Program-made: the position numbers and the translations under genes
Source of the DNA: Proteobacteria bacterium UBA7420
Lineage (GTDB): Bacteria; Pseudomonadota; Gammaproteobacteria; Magnimaribacterales; D2472
Reading direction: 5' to 3'
Assembly (NCBI GenBank): GCA_002469975.1
Contig: DKMG01000073.1
Location: 1-14,966, forward strand
Length of the DNA stretch: 14,966 nt
Part shown: one piece after another, positions 1 to 7,684 of the stretch
Layout: each line of letters opens with the position of its first letter
How positions within the stretch are numbered: position 1 is the first letter of the stretch
The notes under the pieces: model-generated
The model's input: the letters and a program-made list of their open reading frames with translations, nothing else
Told to the model about the DNA's origin: nothing
Databases searched by the model: none

Positions 1-626
1 GTTTGGGATAAAGCCTGAGGAGACCTTTTAGATAAATGTTTTGCCCACTCCATGGTTGAATCACTTAAATCATCTAATGCAACAACTTTACTCGCCATCC
101 CAAGTTGAAGACATTCATCTGCTGTAATTTTCTTTGCTTCTACTGCAAACTCTAAGGCTCGACTATAACCAATTGCTCTGGTTAGCAAAAAACTTAACCC
201 GCCATCAGGGACCAGAGCAATGTTGCTAAAAACAGACATGATGTATGCTTCTTTAGCCATAATTCTTAAATCACAAGCCATAGCTACCGCTGCTCCAATA
301 CCAGCCGCGGCTCCATTAATAGAGCCAATAACAAGTTGAGGCATTTCAATTATATTTTTTAAGAATGGGTAATAACCTCTCATCAGGGTATCCTCAGTAT
401 CAGACCATGATCCGTCTCTTTCAGTAAGATCTGCACCAGCAGTAAAGCCCCTGCCTGCTCCAGTAATAATTAAAACCCTGATCTGAGTATCTTCTCTGAC
501 AACTTGAGTGGCTTCACCTATGTCCCAGATAAGCTGCTCATTGAAGGCGTTCATCATCTCAGGACGGTTCAAGGTGATCTTAGCAACGTGCTTGTCTACA
601 TCTAGGTTTAAAGTCTTATAGGTCAT
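1..626 (-). CDS. Crotonase-superfamily acyl-CoA isomerase-like protein (3' end outside window)
   Basis: This protein acts on CoA thioesters in the cytoplasm, probably in fatty-acid or aromatic acyl-CoA breakdown. The ATG at 626 opens 208 codons that run off the window edge; about 50-60 C-terminal residues should be missing for a family of about 260. The crotonase fold is clear from FTAGADL (residues 61-67) and NGAAAG (104-109), which form the oxyanion hole and CoA-binding region. Residues aligned with the two catalytic glutamates of classical enoyl-CoA hydratase are Ala113 and Phe133, so hydratase activity is doubtful. LVPDGG (138-143) carries Asp141 where PaaG-type isomerases have their catalytic Asp. 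A GGAGA ribosome-binding site lies 5 nt before the ATG. tilS ends 27 nt upstream, so the gene may be the last or near-last of the long operon. Family is sure; substrate is unknown. Confidence 0.88.
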   Translation of the reverse strand, partial: MTYKTLNLDVDKHVAKITLNRPEMMNAFNEQLIWDIGEATQVVREDTQIRVLIITGAGRGFTAGADLTERDGSWSDTEDTLMRGYYPFLKNIIEMPQLVIGSINGAAAGIGAAVAMACDLRIMAKEAYIMSVFSNIALVPDGGLSFLLTRAIGYSRALEFAVEAKKITADECLQLGMASKVVALDDLSDSTMEWAKHLSKRSPQALSQ

Positions 627-629
627 ATT

Positions 630-642
630 GTTCTCCAAGAAC
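630..642 (-). promoter_or_regulatory. Small hairpin overlapping the crotonase ribosome-binding site
   Basis: On the minus strand GTTCT-TGG-AGAAC forms a perfect 5-bp stem with a 3-nt loop. The GGAGA Shine-Dalgarno sequence (632-636) lies in the loop and the 3' arm. Such a helix could dampen initiation on the crotonase gene, but it is short and could have arisen by chance. It has no following U-tract in the direction of transcription, so it is not a terminator. Confidence 0.3.
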
Positions 643-653
643 CTTATTATTTA

Positions 654-1619
654 TTATTTCTTATTTATTACCAGAACGCCATCCTTGAAGGTTAAAACTC
701 CTCCGCTTTGAGCTTGATCTGCTCTAGACCAATCTACTAAAGTTTTAGATGAAGGGTGTGACTTAATAAAAGCTTTGTTAATTTCATGTAGAATTTTTTT
801 GTTTGGAACTGCGATATTATTATTTTTAATCCAGTAACGTAAAACCTCATCACGAGTGTCCTGATCAAGATTTTTTAAAAAATTAAGGTCTAAACAGGGT
901 GCTGAAAGGTCTTCTAAAAAATGTGTGTCCATCAATAATTCGTTCACTACCAGGTGCTTAGTGATCAGGCTGGATGTTTGCTGCATCTGTATGGCAGATT
1001 GAGGCCATCTTTGTGCTATTAAAGGCAAGACTTTATTGCGAATAAAGTTTCTATCTTGACTATTTTGTGCATTACTTTCATCTTCAATGTAGCTCAATTC
1101 TCTGTCTTTGAGGTAAGCAATAAGAGTGCTTTTTGGGTATGCGAGCCATGGCCTTAGTAGGATTCCTTTGCCCAACTTTCGCTGTTGCAGCGGCCCCTTC
1201 AAGCCATCTATGCCTGTACCTCTAAATAATCTAAACATTAGAGTCTCAGCCACATCATCTGCATGGTGCGCTAGCAACAGTTGATCTCCTGCATGGATAT
1301 TTTGTGCAAATACTGAATATCTGCCCTCTCTCGCTGCTGATTCAAGGCCTGAGTGAGCTCTATCGATATTGATTGATCTACAGATGAGAGGAATTTTTCG
1401 TTTAGCACAGAAGCTCTGACAGTGTTTTTCCCAAGATTCGGCATGCGGGCTGAGTGAGTGATTGACGTGAATTGCAGATAGATCGCCTTTTAAGATATTA
1501 CTCTGTTTCAGCTCATAGCAATAATTTAACAGCGCTGTGGAATCAATGCCTCCGCTGAATGCAACAATAATATTATTAGAGGAATCAACGGTGCTAAGGA
1601 AGCTTGCAGAATCTAGCAA
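654..1619 (-). CDS. tilS: tRNA(Ile)-lysidine synthase, short form without CTD2
   Basis: TilS uses ATP and lysine to convert C34 of the CAU-anticodon tRNA-Ile into lysidine, so that it reads AUA and is charged with isoleucine. The N-terminal PP-loop domain is intact: SGGIDS (22-27), HVNH (51-54), AREGRY (96-101), AHHADD (117-122) and RNFIRN (190-195). Residues from about 243 to 321 match the first C-terminal domain. At 321 residues it is about 110 shorter than the E. coli enzyme (432) and lacks the second C-terminal domain, similar to the short Aquifex form. The start is TTG at 1619, 2 nt after the accA stop and with no evident Shine-Dalgarno, so reinitiation after accA is likely. An ATT codon just upstream is a less likely start. 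It ends with a double stop, TAATAA. Confidence 0.93.
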   Translation of the reverse strand: MLDSASFLSTVDSSNNIIVAFSGGIDSTALLNYCYELKQSNILKGDLSAIHVNHSLSPHAESWEKHCQSFCAKRKIPLICRSINIDRAHSGLESAAREGRYSVFAQNIHAGDQLLLAHHADDVAETLMFRLFRGTGIDGLKGPLQQRKLGKGILLRPWLAYPKSTLIAYLKDRELSYIEDESNAQNSQDRNFIRNKVLPLIAQRWPQSAIQMQQTSSLITKHLVVNELLMDTHFLEDLSAPCLDLNFLKNLDQDTRDEVLRYWIKNNNIAVPNKKILHEINKAFIKSHPSSKTLVDWSRADQAQSGGVLTFKDGVLVINKK

Positions 1620-1621
1620 AA

Positions 1622-2566
1622 TTAAGCACCAATGCTAAGAAGGCGTTTATATCGCCTGGAAAGTAACTCCTCAGAGGTTAGCTTGGAAAGTGCTGCAATA
1701 TTTGATAGTAAAGAAGTCTTGATATTGGCTGAAGTTTCGTCAAAGTCTTGATGCGCCCCACCACTTGGCTCAGAGATAATTTCGTCAACAATACCAATTT
1801 TAATAAGATCTGATGCGCCTACTCGCATCGCTTCAGCAGCATCTGCCGCTTTGCTAGAATCACGCCAAACAATTGAGGCGCATGCTTCAGGGGAAGCCAC
1901 TGAGTATGTGCCATACTCAAGAATGGATACGTGATCTCCCACTCCCAAAGCTAGAGCTCCACCCGAGCCTCCCTCGCCAGTCACCACAACAAGAATTTTT
2001 GTATCTAGACTCGACATCACTGCAAGATTTCTAGCAATCGCCTCACTTTGACCCCGCTCCTCTCCCTCAATACCTGGATAAGCTCCAGCAGTATCAATAA
2101 AAGTAATGACTGGCAGATTAAACCTTTCAGCAAGCTGCATAAGTCGCTTAGCCTTTCTATAGCCTTCTGGCTGAGGCATGCCAAAGTTTCTTCGAACCTT
2201 TTCATCTGTGCCTCGCCCTTTTTCGTGACCTATGATCATTACTGGCATGCCTTCGAGTTTTGCAATGCCGCCAACCAAAGATGCATCATCGCCAAACTGA
2301 CGATCACCATGAAGCTCTTCAAATTCTTCAAAAACTCTTTCAATGAAATCAAGTGTGTGGGGTCTGTTGGGATGCCTGGCGACCTGGACCTTTTGCCAGG
2401 TGGTTAATTTAGAGTAAATCTTTCTTCTTAGCGAAGCTTCTTCGGACTTGAGCCTATCTATTTGTGGGAGAAGCTCTGGGTTGTCGCTTGCTGCAAGCTT
2501 GAGAGCTTCAATCTTGCTAGAGACTTCTGCAATCGGTCGTTCAAAATCTAAAATTGTAATGCTCAT
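1622..2566 (-). CDS. accA: Acetyl-CoA carboxylase carboxyltransferase subunit alpha
   Basis: AccA pairs with AccD to form the carboxyltransferase that moves CO2 from carboxy-biotin (on AccB) to acetyl-CoA. This gives malonyl-CoA, the committed step of fatty-acid synthesis. The 314-residue length matches the family (E. coli 319). The N-terminal helical segment (1-60) is followed by the crotonase-like carboxyltransferase core, with IGHEKGRGT (112-120), FIDTAGAYPG (156-165) and the oxyanion-hole stretch GEGGSGGALAL (197-207). The C-terminal SEPSGGAH (265-272) and RRYKRL (304-309) are also typical. The ATG at 2566 lies 2 nt after the dnaE stop. No good Shine-Dalgarno is close to it, so coupling to dnaE translation is likely. 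accA directly after dnaE is the usual gammaproteobacterial order. Confidence 0.98.
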   Translation of the reverse strand: MSITILDFERPIAEVSSKIEALKLAASDNPELLPQIDRLKSEEASLRRKIYSKLTTWQKVQVARHPNRPHTLDFIERVFEEFEELHGDRQFGDDASLVGGIAKLEGMPVMIIGHEKGRGTDEKVRRNFGMPQPEGYRKAKRLMQLAERFNLPVITFIDTAGAYPGIEGEERGQSEAIARNLAVMSSLDTKILVVVTGEGGSGGALALGVGDHVSILEYGTYSVASPEACASIVWRDSSKAADAAEAMRVGASDLIKIGIVDEIISEPSGGAHQDFDETSANIKTSLLSNIAALSKLTSEELLSRRYKRLLSIGA

Positions 2567-2568
2567 GA

Positions 2569-5500
2569 TTAATTGATGCTAATAGCTCCATCGCCAAACA
2601 ACCCCTTTAACAACTGAATGTTATCAGAAGAGGGAATGACCTGAAATTCATTTCCTAATTCTATTATAGCTTCAGATCCTTGGTGTAAAATTTTTAAATG
2701 AATTTTACAGTTACCAGGTTTCCAGAAATCTCCATTGAGGGCCTTTAAACTATTTAAAGCGCCGTTCATAGATTCAGTTTGAAGCTGCCTTGTATCAATG
2801 AGCATAACACGCTGACCCTGAGTGATCTGACCCTCCAGCGAAGTTACCTTGCCAACCTTCATTTTATACATTCTTCTGTTAAGCTCTTTTGACCTATAGT
2901 CATCCTTCTCAACAGAGCCAGAAAAAACTAGGATGGAATTAGTTTTTAAGAGCAGATGGCTTTTCTCCAAAACCTCTGTGCTCACAATACCCTCCATGGT
3001 TCCAGTTCCATCATCAAAGCTAATAAATGCTACTTGTTTGTTTGATCTATCTCTAATCTGCCTAAAGGAATTTAATAGTCCAACAATTTTAACCCTGTTC
3101 ATTTGATCGGCTATCTCACCAATTGAATGCGAGCGAAGGTTTTGTATGATGCCTTCAATAGCTTGGACAGGGTGCCCTGAAAAATAAAATCCTAAAGCAT
3201 CTCGCTCATGGTTTAAAAGGTTTTCCTCTGATAACTCCTTTACATTTACATATTTACCATAAGGATCAAAATTTTCTTCCATCGCAGAAAATAAATCAGA
3301 AGTACCTGCTATTTTAGTGCTATTTTTTTGCCCCTCCCTGATCATATCCTCCATGCAAGCTAGGGCTATGGATCTGGAGGGTGCCAATTCATCAAATGCG
3401 CCTGCTTTGGTTAGGGCTTCAATAGATTTCTTGCCTCCCAAGCGAATATTGACCTTCTTGGTGAAATCAAAAAGATCCTTAAACGAGTGAGTTTTTCTCG
3501 TTTCCAGCACATGATCTATAAAAGAATCTGCAACACCTTTAATAGCACCTAAGCCATACTTGATGTTTAATTGGTCATCAACATTGAAGAACTTATTACT
3601 TGTTTCAATGTTAGGAGTTAATACTGTAATTTTGAGCTCCTTACACTCATTGATCAGAGTGTTAATTTTATCTGTGTTGCCTAGCTCTGTTGATAAGACA
3701 GCAGCCATAAAATGTTCTGGGTGGTAAGTTTTTAAATATGCCGTCTGATAAGACAGCATTGCGTAAGCTGCTGAATGAGATTTATTAAATCCATAGCCAG
3801 CAAACTTTTCGATCAAATCAAATATTTTTTCTGCTGTTGCTTTCTCGATCTCATTAGCAGAGCAACCATCCACAAAAATCTGACGCTGCTGCTCCATCTC
3901 TTCAACTTTCTTTTTGCCCATAGCTCTTCGCAAGATATCTGCCTGGCCCAATGAGTAGCCAGCTAGTACCTGAGCTGCTTGCATAACCTGCTCTTGATAT
4001 AAGATGACGCCATAAGTCTCTGAAAGCACTGGGGCAAGAAGCTCGTGAGGATAAGTCACTTTGCTTTTACCATGCTTCCTATCAACGAATTCATCATGCA
4101 TACCTGACTCCAATGGGCCAGGTCTGTAAAGCGCCAGTAACGCTACAATTTCTTCAAACTTAGTGGGTTGCAGTCTACGAATAAGCTCGCGCATACCAGT
4201 GGATTCTAGTTGAAAAACAGCAGTTGTCCTGCCCGAAGCAAGCAACTCAAATACCTTTGGATCATCAAGCGATAGTGAGTATAAATCTAGAGGATTTTTA
4301 TTTTCTAAGAGTAAAGATTCGTTGATAGTTTTTAGTGCGCGGTCGATCACTGTTAAGGTTCTCAGACCTAAGAAATCAAACTTCACTAACCCAATAGTTT
4401 CTACATCATCTTTATCAAACTGTGTCATCGTTGAGTCAGACTGAGGATCAAAGTAGGTCGGACAAAAATCAGCAATAGAGCCAGGAGCAATCACTATTCC
4501 CCCAGCATGCTTGCCAACATTCCTAGCTATCCCTTCTAACTTAAATGCTAAATCAATAATCTCAGATATTTCAGGCTCGTCTTGGATCATTTTTTTGAAA
4601 ATGGGTTGAGAAGAAATAGCTTTATCTAAAGTCATTCCAGGGATAAATGGAATCATTTTAGAGATTCTGTCTCCCAAGGCATACGGCTTACCCAAGGCTC
4701 TAGCCACATCTCTAACCACGGCTCTAGCGGCCATGGTTCCAAAAGTGGCAATTTGGGAAACAGCATTCTTGCCATATTTATTACCAACATACTCTATTAC
4801 TTGATCTCTTTTATCCATGCAAAAATCAATATCAAAATCTGGCATAGAAATTCTTTCAGGGTTGATGAATCGCTCAAATAGAAGGTTATGCTCAATGGGG
4901 TCCACGGCTGTAATTGCTAATGCAAAGGCTACTAGAGAGCCTGCACCTGAACCCCTGCCTGGTCCAACAGGCACATCATTATTTTTTGACCATTGGATAA
5001 AATCTGCAACGATTAAGAAATAACTTGAAAATCCCGTGGCATGAATCTGAGTGAGCTCATAGTCTAGTCTCTGCTGATAGATAGCTTGCTGCTCTGGACT
5101 AAAAGGATGAATAATATCTTTTAATTTAGAGTTTGAAAGCTCAGAAAGAAATGAATTAAAATCATGATTTTTAGGAACTGGATACTCTGGTAAAAAATAT
5201 TCATTAGTAACAAAAGAAGCATTGCATTTTTGCGCTATCTGCTGAGTATTAGCTAAAAGCGTCTCAGCCCCATAATCATCAAAGAGATTTGCCATCTCAG
5301 TAGAAGATTTTAGATATTGTTCTGAGGTGAAGAGTTTTTCTCTGTTGGGGTCATTGAGAGTTTTACCAGTATTAATGCAGACTTTTGTTTCATGAATATC
5401 GAAATCTTCTTGTTGTAGAAACATTGCATCATTGGTAGCGATCACTGGAATTCCAATGCTAGATGCCAGAGGCAGGATAGTATGAATAAAATTATCTTCG

Positions 5501-6024
5501 CTGTCTTTTCCAACTTTTTGTATTTCAATGCAGAAATCTTGCTCAAAGACTTTGCAGAACTTATCTAATTCTTTTTGTAACTCTAATAATTTATTATGTT
5601 TGGATAATTGAAAAATATGAGAATGCTGTCCACCAGCTATTACTATGACATTGCCAGCACAAGAGCAGAGCTCATCAAATGTTAAGGTTATTTTTCCATT
5701 TTGCTGCTGAAGCTGGGCCAAGGAAATCAATCTCATCAAAGCTTTGAGCCCAAGATTATTTTTTGCCAAACATAGAAGCTCTCCCTCCCCACCATCTTCA
5801 GAGATAATGGTTAGAATCGTGCCTGCAATTGGCTTGATGCCAGCCGCCTCAGCTTTCTTAAAAAACTTGACCATGCCAAACATGTTATTTAAATCTGTTA
5901 GAGCGATAGCGGGCATCTGCAATTTTACTGCTCTTGCAACAATCTCATTGATCCTAAGCAGCCCCCTGGAGATGCTGTATTCAGAAGATGTCCTTAGGTG
6001 AACAAAAGAGGAATTCATATTCAA
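2569..6024 (-). CDS. dnaE: DNA polymerase III subunit alpha
   Basis: This is the catalytic polymerase subunit of the replicative holoenzyme. It has 1151 residues (E. coli 1160). Domains in order: PHP domain (about 1-270), C-family polymerase core with GPGRGSG (354-360), PDFDIDF (395-401; Asp398 and Asp400 are metal ligands), KFDFLGLRTL (548-557; Asp550 the third Asp), ILRRAMGKKK (697-706) and FNKSHSAAYA (746-755), then an HhH region, an OB fold (about 985-1060) and the C-terminal tau-binding region. The PHP ligands are degenerate (HLRTSS, TDLNN), so it should not proofread itself and DnaQ would do so. The internal clamp-binding motif is TSDLF (908-912), lacking the usual Gln. The TTG at 6024 overlaps the rnhB stop (TTGA) and has AGGAG 7 nt upstream. 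An in-frame ATG at 6018 is the alternative start, giving 1149 residues. Confidence 0.98.
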   Translation of the reverse strand: MNMNSSFVHLRTSSEYSISRGLLRINEIVARAVKLQMPAIALTDLNNMFGMVKFFKKAEAAGIKPIAGTILTIISEDGGEGELLCLAKNNLGLKALMRLISLAQLQQQNGKITLTFDELCSCAGNVIVIAGGQHSHIFQLSKHNKLLELQKELDKFCKVFEQDFCIEIQKVGKDSEDNFIHTILPLASSIGIPVIATNDAMFLQQEDFDIHETKVCINTGKTLNDPNREKLFTSEQYLKSSTEMANLFDDYGAETLLANTQQIAQKCNASFVTNEYFLPEYPVPKNHDFNSFLSELSNSKLKDIIHPFSPEQQAIYQQRLDYELTQIHATGFSSYFLIVADFIQWSKNNDVPVGPGRGSGAGSLVAFALAITAVDPIEHNLLFERFINPERISMPDFDIDFCMDKRDQVIEYVGNKYGKNAVSQIATFGTMAARAVVRDVARALGKPYALGDRISKMIPFIPGMTLDKAISSQPIFKKMIQDEPEISEIIDLAFKLEGIARNVGKHAGGIVIAPGSIADFCPTYFDPQSDSTMTQFDKDDVETIGLVKFDFLGLRTLTVIDRALKTINESLLLENKNPLDLYSLSLDDPKVFELLASGRTTAVFQLESTGMRELIRRLQPTKFEEIVALLALYRPGPLESGMHDEFVDRKHGKSKVTYPHELLAPVLSETYGVILYQEQVMQAAQVLAGYSLGQADILRRAMGKKKVEEMEQQRQIFVDGCSANEIEKATAEKIFDLIEKFAGYGFNKSHSAAYAMLSYQTAYLKTYHPEHFMAAVLSTELGNTDKINTLINECKELKITVLTPNIETSNKFFNVDDQLNIKYGLGAIKGVADSFIDHVLETRKTHSFKDLFDFTKKVNIRLGGKKSIEALTKAGAFDELAPSRSIALACMEDMIREGQKNSTKIAGTSDLFSAMEENFDPYGKYVNVKELSEENLLNHERDALGFYFSGHPVQAIEGIIQNLRSHSIGEIADQMNRVKIVGLLNSFRQIRDRSNKQVAFISFDDGTGTMEGIVSTEVLEKSHLLLKTNSILVFSGSVEKDDYRSKELNRRMYKMKVGKVTSLEGQITQGQRVMLIDTRQLQTESMNGALNSLKALNGDFWKPGNCKIHLKILHQGSEAIIELGNEFQVIPSSDNIQLLKGLFGDGAISIN

Positions 6025-6563
6025 ACAACCACTCCTCGGAAAGAAAGCCTGTGAAAGGAGGTGTAACCCTCACTTTGCAGAGCCAAAAGATGCTGGCGTG
6101 TACCATAACCTTTATTATTAGCGAATCCATAAACTGGAAATTTTTTATCAAGCTTTGTCATGATCTCATCTCTATAAACTTTAGCAACGATAGAGGCAGC
6201 GGATATTTCTGGAATTAATATATCGCCTCCAATCACTGCCTTGCAATTTATCCCAACATTTGGAATAAATTTTCCATCCACATAAATTAAATCAGGCGTA
6301 ATGGGTAAATTAATTATAGCCTTTTGCATGGCTTTCAATGTTGCTTGATGAATATTTATTTTATCAATTTCTTCACTTTGAACATTGCCAAGGCTAAAAA
6401 TACAGTTTTGAGTAATCAGTTTAGAAAGTTCACTTCTTCTCTTGGGAGAGAGTTTTTTAGAATCTTTTAACCCTTCAACTGAATTGTTGAGTATGACAGC
6501 TGCAGCTGTAACTGGTCCAGCTAGGCAACCCCTGCCTACTTCATCAACACCAGCAATGATCAC
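6021..6563 (-). CDS. rnhB: Ribonuclease HII
   Basis: RNase HII cuts RNA in RNA-DNA hybrids and starts removal of single ribonucleotides misincorporated into DNA. The 180 residues are slightly short (E. coli 198) but complete. GVDEVGRG (5-12) gives the first two catalytic acids, Asp7 and Glu8, and the GRG ribonucleotide-recognition motif. VDGK (95-98) gives Asp96, and GGD before the ISAASIVAKVYRD block gives Asp114, completing the DEDD set. KGYGT (151-155) holds the conserved Tyr153. The start is GTG at 6563, overlapping the lpxB stop (GTGA). There is no obvious Shine-Dalgarno, so translation is probably coupled to lpxB. The lpxB-rnhB-dnaE order is standard in gammaproteobacteria. Confidence 0.97.
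   Translation of the reverse strand: MIIAGVDEVGRGCLAGPVTAAAVILNNSVEGLKDSKKLSPKRRSELSKLITQNCIFSLGNVQSEEIDKINIHQATLKAMQKAIINLPITPDLIYVDGKFIPNVGINCKAVIGGDILIPEISAASIVAKVYRDEIMTKLDKKFPVYGFANNKGYGTRQHLLALQSEGYTSFHRLSFRGVVV
6032..6036 (-). promoter_or_regulatory. Ribosome-binding site that decides the dnaE start
   Basis: AGGAG on the minus strand lies inside the last codons of rnhB. It is 7 nt from the TTG at 6024, an ideal spacing, but 13 nt from the ATG at 6018. This favours the TTG start that overlaps the rnhB stop codon, although the ATG cannot be excluded. Confidence 0.6.
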
Positions 6564-7684
6564 AAAGAGCCAACGAGGCTCGCAGCTTCTGCAAACCCCT
6601 TGCCTTTCAGTGCAAGTTTGATAGATTTTAAGTGAGGCTCGTACTGCAAAGAGTCTGATGACATCTTATAATAATGGACGCAAATGGAATCGGCTGTTAA
6701 TTTATCTTGCACTAGCTCTGGAAATAGATGTTTTTGCAAGAGAAGATTTGGCAAGCCAATAAAAGGGGTTTTAATCATTCTGCTTAAAATAGCGTAATTT
6801 AAAATGTTTGTTTTGTAACAAATAATCGGCAGGGAGCCCAATGCGGCAGCCTCCAGTGAAGCTGTGCCAGAGGTGACTATTGAAACCTTGGAAATGCTAA
6901 GAAAATCTCTAGCTGCAGACGATGATAAGAGCCTATAGTTCAAGCCACTCAACTCAAGCATTGGTTGAATTAGTTTCGCAAGCTCATTATTTGCTGCAGG
7001 GATCAAGAAATATGCATTAGAGTTTTCTTGATGAATCTTTTGAGCCGCATCTACAAAAATTGGCATCATCTGCAGGACTTCACTTTTTCTACTACCGGGC
7101 ATAATACTAATATAATCCTTGGAAGCATCTAAATGATATTGATTTAACACTTGAGGTAAGGGGCTGGGCTGCAATGAGCTAAAGGGGTGACCTAGAAAAA
7201 AACTATTTATTTTTTTAGCTGAGTAATAGTCATGCTCAAACTGAAATAAGCACATGGTTAAATCAATATATGATTCTATGGCCCGAACTCTGCCCTCCCG
7301 CCAACCCCATACTGATGGACTAACAACTTGTATAGTCTTTGCATTAATTTTTTTTAATTTCTTATAAAAAAACATATTAAAGTCTGGTGAATCGACTCCA
7401 ATAAAAATATCTATTGAATGCTGAACAAATAACTTCAAAAGATTTTTTCTAAGATTTAATAATTTGGGTAAATTTAGCAATGGATCAATCAGGCCCATGA
7501 CCTGTAAGTCCTGATAATTCATATCATGAGGTGTAGATATACCAAGCTTGGCCACCTCAGGCCCTCCAAGTCCATATAACTCTACATCATAGATATCCTG
7601 AATCTCAGATATTAAATTAGCTCCCAGTCGATCTCCTGAGTGCTCAGCCGCAATAATACCTATCTTTAACTGTTTTTTTGACAC
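6560..7684 (-). CDS. lpxB: Lipid-A-disaccharide synthase
   Basis: LpxB joins UDP-2,3-diacylglucosamine and 2,3-diacylglucosamine 1-phosphate (lipid X) into the lipid A disaccharide at the inner face of the inner membrane. The 374 residues match the GT-B family 19 glycosyltransferases (E. coli 382). Typical motifs are AEHSGDRLGA (13-22), GVDSPDFN (96-103, with Asp98 at the position conserved in E. coli), PSVWGWREGRV (123-133), MPGSRKSEV (195-203), SGTASLEAAALG (272-283) and FPELVQ (321-326). The start is GTG at 7684, directly abutting the lpxA TAG with no gap. The nearest purine-rich site (AGAGG) is about 13 nt away, so coupling to lpxA is likely. Its final codons overlap the rnhB start. Confidence 0.98.
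   Translation of the reverse strand: MSKKQLKIGIIAAEHSGDRLGANLISEIQDIYDVELYGLGGPEVAKLGISTPHDMNYQDLQVMGLIDPLLNLPKLLNLRKNLLKLFVQHSIDIFIGVDSPDFNMFFYKKLKKINAKTIQVVSPSVWGWREGRVRAIESYIDLTMCLFQFEHDYYSAKKINSFFLGHPFSSLQPSPLPQVLNQYHLDASKDYISIMPGSRKSEVLQMMPIFVDAAQKIHQENSNAYFLIPAANNELAKLIQPMLELSGLNYRLLSSSAARDFLSISKVSIVTSGTASLEAAALGSLPIICYKTNILNYAILSRMIKTPFIGLPNLLLQKHLFPELVQDKLTADSICVHYYKMSSDSLQYEPHLKSIKLALKGKGFAEAASLVGSL
6567..6581 (-). promoter_or_regulatory. GC-rich hairpin just before the rnhB start
   Basis: On the minus strand GAGCC-TCGTT-GGCTC followed by TTTG forms a 5-bp, mostly G:C stem that ends 3 nt before the rnhB GTG. It lies in the last codons of lpxB. It could limit fresh initiation on rnhB, leaving it dependent on ribosomes finishing lpxB, or cause mild pausing. 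The T-run is too short for a convincing terminator. Confidence 0.3.

Noticed and set aside
2048..2407. A 119-codon open frame on the plus strand, antisense to accA
   Set aside because: It lies wholly inside accA, its product has no recognisable domain, and the opposite strand encodes a fully conserved AccA. It is a by-product of the coding sequence.
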